In this document: positions 55,239-64,000 of the stretch, piece after piece | How the letters are laid out: every line of letters begins with the position of its first letter | Position numbering within the stretch: the first letter of the stretch is position 1 | Assembly: GCA_033558025.1 (NCBI GenBank) | Contig: JAUCEF010000017.1 | Location: 4,030,001 to 4,094,000 of the forward strand | Reading direction: 5' to 3' | DNA length: 64,000 nucleotides | From: Phytophthora sp. 'mugwort' | Taxonomy: Eukaryota > Oomycota > Peronosporomycetes > Peronosporales > Peronosporaceae | The notes under the pieces: generated by a model | The model's input: only the letters and a program-made list of their open reading frames with translations | What the model was told of the DNA's origin: nothing | Database searches by the model: none | Translations under genes and position numbers: made by a program

Positions 55239-57326
55239 ATGCTGGGGCGTCGTGTCCTACCCGTCCTGCTGGTGCTGGCTTTCCCCTGTGTTCACGGCGT
55301 GCTACCCACTGGTATCCTATCGCTGGACCTGCTGCCCCAGTCCCTGCACGAGGCTCCGGCCTTCGCTGAGCAGCTGTGCGCGCCTAGCGCCGCCGCTGGA
55401 TGGGGCGTCTCTCTTCCCGCCCGCTTCGAGTCGCGCTGGAAGACGCTAGCGCAACTTCCAGCAACGAACCGTGACGGGTGCGCGTCGTATCACCTTCAAC
55501 CTGACGCTGCAACGTCAGCACACGGCGTCATAGTGCTCGTGGATCGCGGCAACTGCTCGTTCGTCACCAAAGCGTTCAAGGCCCAAGCGGCCGGAGCCAA
55601 GGGATTAATTGTCAGAGGCACGAAGCGAGCCGTATACGAGTCCATCGTTGGTCATAATAGTACCAACACCACGACATTATCAGGTATTAATCATGCAACG
55701 ACAGCTACAGCGGCGACCAACCTGGCGCTAAGTGACAAACCCGTGTTTGAGTACGACTGCAGCAAGGGAGAAGCCTTTGTGGACAAACTGGCGGCGCCGG
55801 TGTGGACAACAGACGCTGGAGAGTGCAGTGGGGACCATAAATGCTCGTCCAGATCGTGTGTATTGACGGGGCACACGAGGATGCAGCAAGGCAACAAGAA
55901 ACACCAAGTGTGCTGCATGTGGGACACGTTCGTGCTCATGGGCGCGACCAACCGGACAGTGACGAAGGAGCTGACAATCCCGGTGGTGTATTTGACTATT
56001 GCGAACGGACAGAAGTTGCAGAAGGCTATCGATAAGTACCCGACGTCGTTGGTGGCTCGTACTTACAGACGAAAACTGCCATTGATCGACGTGTCGTCGT
56101 TGCTGCTGTGGGCGCTGGGCGTCGCGACTGTGTTCGGGGCGACGTATTACTCGACAAGTCCGTTGCGTCGGCAGAATGAAAGCGTGGCGGCACGTGAACA
56201 GCAGAAGCTGCATGACGGTCAGGATGTACGTGATGAGGAAAGCGAGAATGGGACCCGTGACGACATCTGGGAGCTGGACGCTCGACACGCCGTGGGTTTT
56301 ATCGCTCTGGCGGGGGTTTTCTTAACGGTGTTATACTACGTGAAGATAGGTGGTGCAATCCCTGTGCTTTTTGCCGTCTCGGGTGCAGCGACGCTGACGC
56401 AGGTGGTAGGAACGCCTATGATGGAATGGCTCATACCAAGTTCTGCATCCCGCGACGTAACGATCCCGCTGCTTGGTGATACTGTGCGTTTGTCGGAGAT
56501 GCTTGGTTTCCTGCCTAGTATTACGGTTGCAGTCGTGTGGTATCTACACCGACGCACGTACTGGGCGTTGCAAGACATGATGGGAATTGCTCTTTGCTTT
56601 GTATTTTTGCGAACTGTGCAGCTGCCGAACCTCAAAGTGGCGACCGTGTTGCTTACATTGGCGTTCTGCTACGACGTCTTCTTCGTGTTCCTGTCGCCAC
56701 TTTTCTTCGGCTCGAGTGTGATGGAGGATGTAGCCACGGGGGGACCAGCAGCATACACAAAAAGCGGCTACCCCGGCGTTGACTATTGCGAACGGTATCC
56801 GAAGTATCCGGCGTGTGTGGACCCAGAGCCAATGCCGATGCTTCTTGTGCTGCCACGCATTCTGGATTGGACTGGAGGTGTGAGCATGCTCGGTCTTGGT
56901 GACATTATCTTGCCGGGTATGCTCCTCTCGTTCACGCTGCGCTTCGACTACTCGCAGGGTTCCACGAATTACTTTCGTCTTATGGCTGTGGGCTACGCTG
57001 CTGGTCTAGCGCTTGCTAATTGGGCAGTCATGATGACGGAAATGGGCCAACCAGCGCTCATGTACCTCGTACCAACAACGTTGGGCTCCCTCATCATTGC
57101 ATCGAAGCGGAACAGCGACTTCCAAGCCATGTGGATTGGTGCAGGAATCGACGACAATGAGTCACTCGGTATGGCGAAGAGAAGTAGCAGCGGTGGACCT
57201 GGATACAGCGCTGTTGAATCCGAGGAATCATCAACAAGAATCATGATCGGCGACCCGGTAGGAAGAGTGAACGACAACGCAAGAGGAAGTGACCACGTGT
57301 CACTGCTGAGCTCTTCGAACTCTTAG
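55239..57326 (+). CDS. Signal-peptide-peptidase-like intramembrane aspartyl protease
   Basis: Single exon, 695 residues from the ATG at 55239. An in-frame GTG upstream was rejected because the chosen ATG is followed by a clean signal peptide (MLGRRVLPVLLVLAFPCVHG). A large lumenal region follows, including a protease-associated (PA)-like part (GVIVLVDRGNCSFVTKAFKA) and many Cys and NxT/S sites. About nine TM helices fill the second half. Catalytic motifs: YD at about 478-479 (FCYDVFFVFLSPLF), GLGD at about 552-555 (LGLGDIILPG) and the PAL-type QPALMY at about 603. PA plus PAL places it with the SPPL2 group, which cleaves type II membrane proteins within the lipid bilayer of endosomes and late secretory compartments. 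The tail ends with acidic and Ser residues. Confidence 0.93.
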   Translation: MLGRRVLPVLLVLAFPCVHGVLPTGILSLDLLPQSLHEAPAFAEQLCAPSAAAGWGVSLPARFESRWKTLAQLPATNRDGCASYHLQPDAATSAHGVIVLVDRGNCSFVTKAFKAQAAGAKGLIVRGTKRAVYESIVGHNSTNTTTLSGINHATTATAATNLALSDKPVFEYDCSKGEAFVDKLAAPVWTTDAGECSGDHKCSSRSCVLTGHTRMQQGNKKHQVCCMWDTFVLMGATNRTVTKELTIPVVYLTIANGQKLQKAIDKYPTSLVARTYRRKLPLIDVSSLLLWALGVATVFGATYYSTSPLRRQNESVAAREQQKLHDGQDVRDEESENGTRDDIWELDARHAVGFIALAGVFLTVLYYVKIGGAIPVLFAVSGAATLTQVVGTPMMEWLIPSSASRDVTIPLLGDTVRLSEMLGFLPSITVAVVWYLHRRTYWALQDMMGIALCFVFLRTVQLPNLKVATVLLTLAFCYDVFFVFLSPLFFGSSVMEDVATGGPAAYTKSGYPGVDYCERYPKYPACVDPEPMPMLLVLPRILDWTGGVSMLGLGDIILPGMLLSFTLRFDYSQGSTNYFRLMAVGYAAGLALANWAVMMTEMGQPALMYLVPTTLGSLIIASKRNSDFQAMWIGAGIDDNESLGMAKRSSSGGPGYSAVESEESSTRIMIGDPVGRVNDNARGSDHVSLLSSSNS

Positions 57327-57465
57327 ACGGATCACAGTACTGTCTACCATTGACCAGCTATTCCACGATTTGATAATCCATTTACGTGTATGTTTTTGCA
57401 GGGTTTGTGCCCTCTCTATCCATTCTTGGGGCCACCGCTTCCAAAGCGTCGCTGGGGCTTGAGAA
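57327..57465. other. Short gap between SPPL and B9D2
   Basis: 139 bp in tandem orientation. It holds the SPPL 3' end and the B9D2 promoter. Nothing else seen. Confidence 0.35.
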
Positions 57466-58275
57466 ATGGCGTCGGTGCATATTGTTGGAGAACTCTTGGG
57501 GGCTTCTGGTCTCTCGTGTCACGAAGAAAACGAAGCATTTTCCGTCTCGCACGTGCTCGACATGCTGTCATTGCACCCGTCGTCGGAGTGGAACTTTTTC
57601 TGCAAATGGCGCCTCGTTGTCGAGGATCCGATCGATCCAGCAAGTAATGAAGCGTCTTGGAAAGTCATTCAAGGTGAGACACGAGGTCAAACGCAAGTCC
57701 ATTTCGCCTCAAGCGGTGCGACCCTTGCGATGCCAGATCTCTATCGTCAGAGCAGGGAGACGCAGGAACACCTTTTGATGCCGAAGATGGACACAGTGTG
57801 GGCCCATCCGATCGAATTGCACGTCGCTACTGCGAGCAGAGAGGCCTGGAGTTGCTGGCCGCGACTGGAGTTTCAGGTATCACGAATCTATCGCACTGCT
57901 CTTAGTAGTATGATTATAACTAACGCTATGTATTGTTTTTTGTGTAGGTATGGAGTCTGGACGGCTTCCAACTCGAGACATTGCGTAAGTGCTGGCAGTT
58001 TTAAACGGTACTAGCATCGACTTGAGCTTTTGGGGTTTTGTTTATTAGGTGGAATCGCGAGTATCCCATTGCCAATGATGACAAACGAGTATGTAGTAGA
58101 CGTGCCTCTAGTTTTGCACGAACCCCAGACAATGCTGGCGTCTGTAGCACGGGCAGTGGGGTTACCGTTCCAAGAAGGAAGGGACTCAGTGAGCGATAAG
58201 GTCGTACGAGGCACGGGGACGTTGTACTTACGACTTGGCGTGCTAGCTCGAGGACTCGACACGATCACCGTCTAA
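57466..58275 (+). CDS. B9D2: B9 domain-containing protein 2, ciliary transition zone
   Basis: Exons 57466-57876, 57948-57984 and 58049-58275, in frame; 224 residues. The B9 domain (C2-like) starts at once: MASVHIVGELLGASG, then FFCKWRLVVE, GETRGQTQV, VWAHPIELHVATAS, CWPRLEFQVWSLD. This order is characteristic of B9D2. It is longer than the human protein (175 residues) because of an insertion near residues 20-40 and a longer middle loop. B9D2 works with B9D1 and MKS1 at the transition zone of cilia, gating entry of membrane proteins. Its presence fits a flagellated zoospore. Confidence 0.9.
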
Positions 58276-58437
58276 CTGATAAAAGATTTGTTTCGTTACC
58301 ATGATTGCTATCGCTACAGCAAACTACAAACCGCTCCAAGCGTACACGCAAGAAAATGAAGGAAAAAACTAAGATGCAAGGCCACTTACAGCACATTGCT
58401 GTCACCAACGTCTCGAAGTGTGTTCGTCTTCGTCATC
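58276..58437. other. Convergent intergenic gap
   Basis: 162 bp between B9D2 and the repeat protein's 3' end. No feature seen. Confidence 0.35.
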
Positions 58438-61400
58438 CTACACCTTCAGACAGTCGTTGTCGACCCAATTGACAGCGTTCTGGAAGTGTGGGGGCTGTTC
58501 GTAAACTCCGTAGTATCCGAACTGTATTAACAAACAACACAAACTCGTCAGCGACGTGGTAAAACTCAGCACAGTTTACAGTGCCGTCATTCGCGCATAC
58601 CTTGTTTGCCGCCTGAAGAATGCAGTCCTGGAGCTGCTGCTGGCGATTTAGGAGCTTGTCGATCTCTGCTTCCTCATTCTTCGCTTGTTCCTGCAGAGCC
58701 TTGATCTTCTCGGCGTAGTGGGTGCCAACCTGCAACTGGAACTCGTCCTTTGACATGAAGTCCTTGTCTCCATTGTCAATATCGTTCCCACCAAGCCGAT
58801 TAAGGATATCGGTCGTCGTTGTGCCACCTTCAGTCGACAGTGCCGGGATTATCACGGTTGTTGTTGTGCCGCCGGGTCCCGTCGGGATCTCAAGCTCAGT
58901 CTTCCCGTCGGTAGTTTGAGTCGCAGCCACAGTCGTCGTCGTGGTGCCGCCATCAGGCGTCGTGATCGTCACCTCCTGCTTGCCATTAATGACTGGGCCG
59001 TCGGTCATCACTGTCGCGGGGCCGTGGTTCGTTTCCACCAATATCTTGGTGCCCATATCTCCTTCGCCACCCTCTGTCGGGTTGGTCCGGAAGCTGCCCG
59101 CGCCTCCCTCGGTCGGATTCTGCGGCATAGTCACAATCGTGCTCTGTCCTTCAGGTCCTGTTGGGATCTCCAGCGCGTTCTTGCCGTCGGATGTCGGCGT
59201 CACTTCGACGGTTGTCGTGGTGCTGCCACCATCCGAAGTCGTAATCGTTACTTCCTGCTTGCCGTCGATCACCGGGCCGTCCGTCGTCACCGTCGCGAGG
59301 CCAGTAGCTGTCATGACACTGACCTGCTGGTGGAATCCACCCTCTCCCTCGGTTGTGGTCGTCGGCTCCGTCACAGTCGTGGTAGTGCCATCGGGACCCG
59401 GGATCTCCAGTTCGTTCTTGCCATCACTAGTCGACACCACAGTCACAGTTGTCGTCTTGACACTACCGTCGGGGGTCTCGATCGTCACGTCCTGCTTGCC
59501 GTCGATGATCGGACCGTCGATCAGCACCGTTATCGGACCCTGTGAAGTGTCCACCACCACCTCCGGTGCCGGCGGTGGTGCCGGGACACTCGTCTCGGGC
59601 ACCTTCGACATGGAACCTTCAAATGGAGGAATCGTCACTCGCATGGTCTGGTCACCGGGGCTTGTCAGAACCTCCACCGTGTTCCTTCCGTCCGCTAAGC
59701 GCGTCACGTCCAGAATCAGCTGCTCCGGCATGTTGTTACCGTAGAACTTCAGCAGCGTCACACTCTGCTTGCCATCCGTGATCGGACCGTAGAAGAGCAC
59801 CTTCATCAGACCTTCAGAGGTGTCAACATCGACAATACGTGGCTGCTCAACCGGTTCTCTTTGCGTCGGGGAGGAAGGCTGCGGAAACGTGACGGTCGTG
59901 GTCTCGCTTCCAGGTCCCGTCGGAATCGCTAGCTCCGTCTTCCCGTCACTCGTCGTAGTCGCATCAACCGCAGTAGTGGTGGACGTACCATCTGCCGTCG
60001 TAATCGTCACTTCCTGTTTGTCATTGATAATAGGACCGTCGATCGTCACTGTCACCGGGCCCTGCTCCGTCTCGACCACGGTCTTGGTGCCAATGCCGCC
60101 TTCATTACCCTCGGTCGGGTATGTCGGGTATGTCGGGTAGCCGCCGCCCTCGGTGGTCGTGGACGGAACCGTCACGGTCGTGATCGTGCCGTCGGGGCTT
60201 GGGATTTCAAGCTCGTTCTTGCCGTCTGCCATCGGCGTCACGTCCACAGTCGTGGTCTTGGTCGTGCCGTCTGCTTCCGTGATCGTCACTTCCTGCTTGT
60301 CATTGATAACGGGACCGTCGATCGTCACCGTCAGCGGGCCCTGCTCCGTCTCGACCACGGTCTTGGTGCCAATGCCGCCTTCATTACCCTCGGTCGGGTA
60401 TGTCGGGTATGTCGGGTAGCCGCCGCCGCCCTCGGTGGTCGTGGACGGAACCGTCACGGTCGTGATCGTGCCGTCGGGGCTTGGGATTTCAAGCTCGTTC
60501 TTGCCGTCTGCCATCGGCGTCACGTCCACAGTCGTGGTCTTGGTCGTGCCGTCTGCTTCCGTGATCGTCACTTCCTGCTTGTCATTGATAACGGGACCGT
60601 CGATCGTCACTGTCAGCGGGCCCTGCTCCGTCTCGACCACGGTCTTGGTGCCAATGCCGCCTTCATTACCCTCGGTCGGGTATGTCGGGTATGTCGGGTA
60701 GCCGCCGCCGCCCTCGGTGGTCGTGGACGGAACCGTCACGGTCGTGATCGTGCCGTCGGGGCTTGGGATTTCAAGCTCGTTCTTGCCGTCTGCCATCGGC
60801 GTCACGTCCACAGTCGTGGTCTTGGTCGTGCCGTCTGCTTCCGTGATCGTCACTTCCTGCTTGTCATTGATAACGGGACCGTCGATCGTCACCGTCAGCG
60901 GGCCCTGCTCCGTCTCGACCACGGTCTTGGTGCCAATGCCGCCTTCATTACCCTCGGTCGGGTATGTCGGGTATGTCGGGTAGCCGCCGCCGCCCTCGGT
61001 GGTCGTGGACGGAACCGTCACGGTCGTGATCGTGCCGTCGGGGCTTGGGATTTCAAGCTCGTTCTTGCCGTCTGCCATCGGCGTCACGTCCACAGTCGTG
61101 GTCTTGGTCGTGCCGTCTGCTTCCGTGATCGTCACTTCCTGCTTGTCATTGATAACGGGACCGTCGATCGTCACCGTCAGCGGGCCCTGCTCCGTCTCGA
61201 CCACGGTCTTGGTGCCAATGCCGCCTTCATTACCCTCGGTCGGGTATGTCGGGTATGTCGGGTAGCCGCCGCCGCCCTCGGTGGTCGTGGACGGAACCGT
61301 CACGGTCGTGATCGTGCCGTCGGGGCTTGGGATTTCAAGCTCGTTCTTGCCGTCTGCCATCGGCGTCACGTCCACAGTCGTGGTCTTGGTCGTGCCGTCT

Positions 61401-64000
61401 GCTTCCGTGATCGTCACTTCCTGCTTGTCATTGATAACGGGACCGTCGATCGTCACCGTCAGCGGGCCCTGCTCCGTCTCGACCACGGTCTTGGTGCCAA
61501 TGCCGCCTTCATTACCCTCGGTCGGGTATGTCGGGTATGTCGGGTAGCCGCCGCCGCCCTCGGTGGTCGTGGACGGAACCGTCACGGTCGTGATCGTGCC
61601 GTCGGGGCTTGGGATTTCAAGCTCGTTCTTGCCGTCTGCCATCGGCGTCACGTCCACAGTCGTGGTCTTGGTCGTGCCGTCTGCTTCCGTGATCGTCACT
61701 TCCTGCTTGTCATTGATAACGGGACCGTCGATCGTCACCGTCAGCGGGCCCTGCTCCGTCTCGACCACGGTCTTGGTGCCAATGCCGCCTTCATTACCCT
61801 CGGTCGGGTATGTCGGGTATGTCGGGTAGCCGCCGCCGCCCTCGGTGGTCGTGGACGGAACCGTCACGGTCGTGATCGTGCCGTCGGGGCTTGGGATTTC
61901 AAGCTCGTTCTTGCCGTCTGCCATCGGCGTCACGTCCACAGTCGTGGTCTTGGTCGTGCCGTCTGCTTCCGTGATCGTCACTTCCTGCTTGTCATTGATA
62001 ACGGGACCGTCGATCGTCACCGTCAGCGGGCCCTGCTCCGTCTCGACCACGGTCTTGGTGCCAATGCCGCCTTCATTACCCTCGGTCGGGTATGTCGGGT
62101 ATGTCGGGTAGCCGCCGCCGCCCTCGGTGGTCGTGGACGGAACCGTCACGGTCGTGATCGTGCCGTCGGGGCTTGGGATTTCAAGCTCGTTCTTGCCGTC
62201 TGCCATCGGCGTCACGTCCACAGTCGTGGTCTTGGTCGTGCCGTCTGCTTCCGTGATCGTCACTTCCTGCTTGTCATTAATAACGGGACCGTCGATCGTC
62301 ACTGTCAGCGGGCCCTGCTCCGTCTCGACCACGGTCTTGGTGCCAATGCCGCCTTCATTACCCTCGGTCGGGTATGTCGGGTATGTCGGGTAGCCGCCGC
62401 CGCCCTCGGTGGTCGTGGACGGAACCGTCACGGTCGTGATCGTGCCGTCGGGGCTTGGGATTTCAAGCTCGTTCTTGCCGTCTGCCATCGGCGTCACGTC
62501 CACAGTCGTGGTCTTGGTCGTGCCGTCTGCTTCCGTGATCGTCACTTCCTGCTTGTCATTGATAACGGGACCGTCGATCGTCACCGTCAGCGGGCCCTGC
62601 TCCGTCTCGACCACGGTCTTGGTGCCAATGCCGCCTTCATTACCCTCGGTCGGGTATGTCGGGTATGTCGGGTAGCCGCCGCCGCCCTCGGTGGTCGTGG
62701 ACGGAACCGTCACGGTCGTGATCGTGCCGTCGGGGCTTGGGATTTCAAGCTCGTTCTTGCCGTCTGCCATCGGCGTCACGTCCACAGTCGTGGTCTTGGT
62801 CGTGCCGTCTGCTTCCGTGATCGTCACTTCCTGCTTGTCATTGATAACGGGACCGTCGATCGTCACCGTCAGCGGGCCCTGCTCCGTCTCGACCACGGTC
62901 TTGGTGCCAATGCCGCCTTCATTACCCTCGGTCGGGTATGTCGGGTATGTCGGGTAGCCGCCGCCGCCCTCGGTGGTCGTGGACGGAACCGTCACGGTCG
63001 TGATCGTGCCGTCGGGGCTTGGGATTTCAAGCTCGTTCTTGCCGTCTGCCATCGGCGTCACGTCCACAGTCGTGGTCTTGGTCGTGCCGTCTGCTTCCGT
63101 GATCGTCACTTCCTGCTTGTCATTGATAACGGGACCGTCGATCGTCACCGTCAGCGGGCCCTGCTCCGTCTCGACCACGGTCTTGGTGCCAATGCCGCCT
63201 TCATTACCCTCGGTCGGGTATGTCGGGTATGTCGGGTAGCCGCCGCCGCCCTCGGTGGTCGTGGACGGAACCGTCACGGTCGTGATCGTGCCGTCGGGGC
63301 TTGGGATTTCAAGCTCGTTCTTGCCGTCTGCCATCGGCGTCACGTCCACAGTCGTGGTCTTGGTCGTGCCGTCTGCTTCCGTGATCGTCACTTCCTGCTT
63401 GTCATTGATAACGGGACCGTCGATCGTCACCGTCAGCGGGCCCTGCTCCGTCTCGACCACGGTCTTGGTGCCAATGCCGCCTTCATTACCCTCGGTCGGG
63501 TATGTCGGGTATGTCGGGTAGCCGCCGCCGCCCTCGGTGGTCGTGGACGGAACCGTCACGGTCGTGATCGTGCCGTCGGGGCTTGGGATTTCAAGCTCGT
63601 TCTTGCCGTCTGCCATCGGCGTCACGTCCACAGTCGTGGTCTTGGTCGTGCCGTCTGCTTCCGTGATCGTCACTTCCTGCTTGTCATTGATAACGGGACC
63701 GTCGATCGTCACCGTCAGCGGGCCCTGCTCCGTCTCGACCACGGTCTTGGTGCCAATGCCGCCTTCATTACCCTCGGTCGGGTATGTCGGGTATGTCGGG
63801 TAGCCGCCGCCGCCCTCGGTGGTCGTGGACGGAACCGTCACGGTCGTGATCGTGCCGTCGGGGCTTGGGATTTCAAGCTCGTTCTTGCCGTCTGCCATCG
63901 GCGTCACGTCCACAGTCGTGGTCTTGGTCGTGCCGTCTGCTTCCGTGATCGTCACTTCCTGCTTGTCATTGATAACGGGACCGTCGATCGTCACCGTCAG
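58438..64000 (-). CDS. Giant repeat protein (94-residue tandem repeat), C-terminal part
   Basis: The N-terminus is beyond the right edge. Visible exons: 64000-58601 and 58521-58438. The intron (donor GTATGC, acceptor ATACAG) is inferred because skipping it gives an unlikely Arg-rich end, while splicing gives FGYYGVYEQPPHFQNAVNWV and a Cys-containing tail. About 1,825 residues are visible. Most are Gly/Thr/Asp/Glu/Val-rich beta-strand-like repeats of the type 'TVTIDGPVINDKQEVTI' and 'DGKNELEIPSPDGT', separated by a Pro/Tyr hinge (YPTYPTYPTEG). Toward the C-terminus the units diverge (58800-60040). The last 60 residues are a coiled coil (QEQAKNEEAEIDKLLNRQQQ). Likely an extracellular or surface structural protein by composition, but no signal peptide is in view. 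Function unknown. Confidence 0.85.
58800..60040 (-). repeat. Diverged repeat units of the giant protein
   Basis: About four or five units related to the main array but differing at many residues. Shared phrases are 'DGP.I.GKQ.VTI', 'TTTV..T..SDGK.ELEIP' and 'P..PTEGG'. They are the likely older parent copies of the homogeneous array. Confidence 0.8.
60040..64000 (-). repeat. Near-identical 282-bp tandem array, about 14 copies in view
   Basis: The period is exactly 282 bp (for example the same junction at 60153, 60435, 60717 and so on to 63537). Copies differ at only a few bases, such as T for C at 60611 and 62303 and 'aat' for 'gat' near 62279. The leftmost unit is 3 bp shorter at its glycine run (GGG rather than GGGG). 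The array continues past the window edge. Confidence 0.97.

Noticed and set aside
60153..63803. Series of identical 88-residue plus-strand ORFs at 282-bp spacing
   Set aside because: They are the reverse reading of the minus-strand tandem repeat, which has the longer frame and protein-like composition, so they are shadows.
60040..64000. Regular repeat array as a CRISPR locus
   Set aside because: The period is 282 bp with no variable spacers, it lies in an open reading frame, and the genome is eukaryotic.
1..64000. tRNA, rRNA or snRNA genes
   Set aside because: I looked for tRNA-like and box motifs in the intergenic gaps and saw none I could support. A covariance-model scan would be decisive.

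Overview
The window looks like nuclear DNA of an oomycete, most likely Phytophthora or a close relative. The genes are compact and separated by short gaps, with short GT-AG introns (about 55-110 nt). The proteome is eukaryotic, with several genes of the flagellar or transition-zone type expected of a zoosporic organism. The Ty3/gypsy element resembles those that fill Phytophthora genomes. All genes were read by eye; exon limits are inferred from splice sites and frame continuity.

Layout. 1-5142 (-): N-terminal part of a large bridge-like lipid-transfer protein (Hobbit/SABRE/FMP27 type), running off the left edge. 5337-9005 (-): a 1222-residue protein with 22 EF-hand units, divergent from a six-exon GH47 alpha-mannosidase (9223-11203, +). 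12209-13069 (+): an acyl-anchored PDZ protein. 13445-16241 (-): mitochondrial m-AAA protease (AFG3L2), divergent from ribosomal protein uS5/RPS2 (16675-17460, +). 17804-18416 (-): a small membrane protein.

18902-31473 is one decayed 12.6 kb LTR retrotransposon lying on the minus strand, with identifiable LTRs, a 4-bp target duplication, a primer site and broken gag, protease, RT-RNase H and integrase. Between integrase and the 3' LTR it carries about 3 kb of extra coding remnants: an antisense ORF and a multi-TM ORF next to the LTR. To its right lie a dead Tc1/mariner copy (32015-33409) and a pogo-like remnant with three copies of its terminal repeat (33470-34127). 18.9-34.1 kb is therefore a repeat island inside otherwise gene-dense sequence.

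34871-35902 (+): three-exon membrane-anchored protein. 36472-39574 (+): an eleven-exon basic coiled-coil protein with an IQ-like helix. 39813-42209 (-): a protein with two degenerate class III nucleotidyl cyclase domains. 43493-44595 (-): peroxisomal adenine-nucleotide carrier. 45983-46903 and 47375-48285 (+): tandem alkaline ceramidases. 48477-50701 (+): TPR protein with FANCG-like features. 50787-51455 (+): four-TM protein. 51477-55113 (-): ten-exon coiled-coil/EF-hand protein. 55239-57326 (+): signal-peptide-peptidase-like protease. 57466-58275 (+): B9D2, a ciliary transition-zone protein. 58438-64000 (-): a giant low-complexity protein built on a near-identical 282-bp (94-residue) tandem repeat, running off the right edge.

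There is no operon logic. The clearest shared themes are cilium/flagellum (B9D2 and, tentatively, the two intron-rich coiled-coil genes), calcium binding (22 EF-hands; one EF-hand in the 998-residue protein) and membrane lipid biology (lipid-transfer protein, ceramidases).
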